From an uncultured Moraxella sp. (GTDB lineage: Bacteria > Pseudomonadota > Gammaproteobacteria > Pseudomonadales > Moraxellaceae), in the NCBI GenBank assembly GCA_916720335.1, contig CAKAQU010000075.1, positions 1 to 8,089 of the forward strand: a DNA stretch of 8,089 bases, given 5' to 3'. The notes beneath the pieces are model-generated. The model had not been told where the DNA came from and ran no database searches. It saw nothing but the letters and a program-made list of their open reading frames with translations. Shown piece after piece: positions 6,922 through 8,089 of this stretch. Positions within the stretch are counted from its first letter, which is position 1, and each line of letters starts with the position of its first letter. The translations under genes and the position numbers were made by a program.

Positions 6922-7682
6922 ATATTATAGCCATTGCCAATCAAAAGGGCGGCGTTGGAAAAAGCACCACAGCAGTTAATTTTGCAGATGCTTTAGCATT
7001 TTTTGCTAAAAAATCAGTGTTATTAGTTGATTTGGACCCGCAAGGTAATGCTACAACCAGTTTTGGGCTAGATAAAAATAACCTAGATTATACCATTGCT
7101 GATGTTTTATTGGATGATGTTGCTATTACAGATGTTAAAGTTACCACCCAAAACGGTGTTGATGTTCTTGGTGCAAACGGTGAATTGTCAGGCATTGATA
7201 CTGCTTTAAACCAAAAGTCAGATGCAGCGTTTTTATTAAAAAATGCATTAAGAAATAGCAAGTTAAACTATGATTATGTCATTATAGACTGTGCACCTAG
7301 TTTAAGCCTATTAACGGTCAATGCACTATCAGCGGCGGACGGCGTGATTATCCCAATGCAATGCGAATATTATGCATTAGAAGGGGTTGCCGATTTACTG
7401 CAAACCATTGATGGATTAAAAGAATTTAATGCCAATCTAACAATTTATGGAGTTTTGCGCACACTTTATGATGGCAGAAGCACTCTAACCAAAGATGTCA
7501 GTTCAGAGCTTTTAGCGTATTTTGGTGATAAATTATACCAAACCTACATTCCAAGAAACATTCGTCTTGCCGAAGCACCAAGTTTTGGAAAATCCATTTT
7601 TTCTTATAGTAAATCATCAACGGGTGCCAAGGCATATCGTGATTTTATGCAGGAATTTTTGGACAAAATGCCTAAAAAATAG
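6918..7682 (+). CDS. parA: Chromosome partitioning ATPase ParA (Soj type)
   Basis: ParA binds DNA non-specifically as an ATP-bound dimer. It is released when ParB stimulates hydrolysis, which drives segregation of origin regions. The protein has 254 residues, the usual length for chromosomal ParA. It begins directly with the deviant Walker A motif KGGVGKSTT (10-18), containing the signature Lys10 and catalytic Lys15, followed by VDLDPQGN (37-44) and Walker B VIIDCAPSL (122-130). The conserved IPRNIRLAEAPSFGKSI (211-227) supplies basic residues of the DNA-binding surface. There is no N-terminal helix-turn-helix, which separates it from the autoregulatory P1-type plasmid ParA. The neighbours rsmG and parB give the standard chromosomal arrangement. 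No sign of truncation or transfer. Confidence 0.95.
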   Translation: MNIIAIANQKGGVGKSTTAVNFADALAFFAKKSVLLVDLDPQGNATTSFGLDKNNLDYTIADVLLDDVAITDVKVTTQNGVDVLGANGELSGIDTALNQKSDAAFLLKNALRNSKLNYDYVIIDCAPSLSLLTVNALSAADGVIIPMQCEYYALEGVADLLQTIDGLKEFNANLTIYGVLRTLYDGRSTLTKDVSSELLAYFGDKLYQTYIPRNIRLAEAPSFGKSIFSYSKSSTGAKAYRDFMQEFLDKMPKK

Positions 7683-7718
7683 GCGATTTAAATTTGAATA
7701 GATTGGATGGGTAATATT

Positions 7719-8089
7719 ATGACAAAAAAACGTGGTTTGGGCAGCGCTCGCGGCTTGAGTGCCTTAATGAACAGCATCAAAAAAGAAAAACAATTTACCC
7801 AAGACGGTCACCCTATAAAATCGCCCTTAAATTCTGTTCAAGATGGTGATAAACTGCCCGATAATGAAAATTTGATATTAACCGATGTCGATGTCAATAC
7901 TTTGCAATCAGGCAAATATCAGCCTAGACGCAATATGGACGAAACATCACTGGCAGAACTTGCCAGTTCGATTAGTCAACATGGCGTTATGCAGCCAATT
8001 GTAATCCGTCCGCTATTGGCAAACGAAAAAAAAGAGCATGAAAAAGTAACCCATGAAATTATCGCTGGCGAAAGGCGTTGGCGAGCAGC
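7719..8089 (+). CDS. parB: Chromosome partitioning protein ParB (Spo0J type), N-terminal part, 3'-truncated by window edge
   Basis: The first 123 codons are present; the frame stays open to the window end. ParB is a CTP-dependent clamp that loads at parS sites and spreads, and it activates ParA. Visible are the basic N-terminal tail KKRGLGSARGLSALM (3-17), a likely ParA-stimulating segment; a low-complexity polar linker (about 20-52); box I GKYQPRR (65-71); SLAELASSISQHGVMQPIVIRP (77-98, in parts); and the CTP-binding box II GERRWR (117-122). Between RPLL and HEIIAGE is a charged stretch (about 101-111) longer than I expect for the family. The parS-reading helix-turn-helix and the dimer domain lie beyond the window. 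The ATG is 36 bases after the parA stop. GGATGGG (7705-7711) is a weak ribosome binding site. Confidence 0.95.
   Translation, partial: MTKKRGLGSARGLSALMNSIKKEKQFTQDGHPIKSPLNSVQDGDKLPDNENLILTDVDVNTLQSGKYQPRRNMDETSLAELASSISQHGVMQPIVIRPLLANEKKEHEKVTHEIIAGERRWRA

Overview
The window fits a chromosomal segment of a gammaproteobacterium of the family Moraxellaceae (Moraxella, Psychrobacter or Acinetobacter relatives). The reasons are the AT-rich sequence, a diaminobutyrate decarboxylase very close to what I recall of the Acinetobacter enzyme, and ParB and Nth sequences of that type. The genus assignment is inference from recalled family sequences, not from a search.

Layout, left to right. (1) Bases 1-1354, plus strand: the last 450 codons of hsdR, the restriction and translocation subunit of a type I restriction-modification system, cut by the window edge. 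(2) Bases 1428-2972, plus strand: ddc, a PLP-dependent L-2,4-diaminobutyrate decarboxylase with its own extended -10 promoter and a good ribosome binding site. (3) A compact bidirectional terminator at 2987-3014 separates ddc from a converging minus-strand pair. (4) Minus strand, 6094 down to 3018: a LonB/LonC-type ATP-dependent protease followed by nth (endonuclease III). The two overlap by four bases (ATGA), so they look co-transcribed and translationally coupled. (5) A divergent promoter region of about 110 bases (6095-6204) drives the protease leftward and the rsmG operon rightward. (6) Plus strand, 6205 to the window end: rsmG, parA and the 5' part of parB. rsmG and parA overlap by ATGA, and parB starts 36 bases after parA.

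Function. The right half is the conserved rsmG-parA-parB block (16S rRNA m7G527 methylation plus chromosome segregation), which in many bacteria lies near the replication origin. No parS site or DnaA-box cluster is visible here. The protease-nth pair joins protein quality control to base-excision repair, but the sequence gives no functional link beyond the overlap. ddc makes 1,3-diaminopropane from L-2,4-diaminobutyrate. Its usual partner dat, which lies directly upstream in Acinetobacter, is not next to it; hsdR is there instead.

I see no CRISPR array, tRNA, rRNA, insertion sequence or clearly undescribed multi-gene system. No gene-free stretch exceeds about 110 bases. The most notable points are the hsdR/ddc junction, altered nucleotide-binding residues and a nine-A tract in the Lon-like protease, and the overlapping divergent promoters that share sequence with the ddc promoter.
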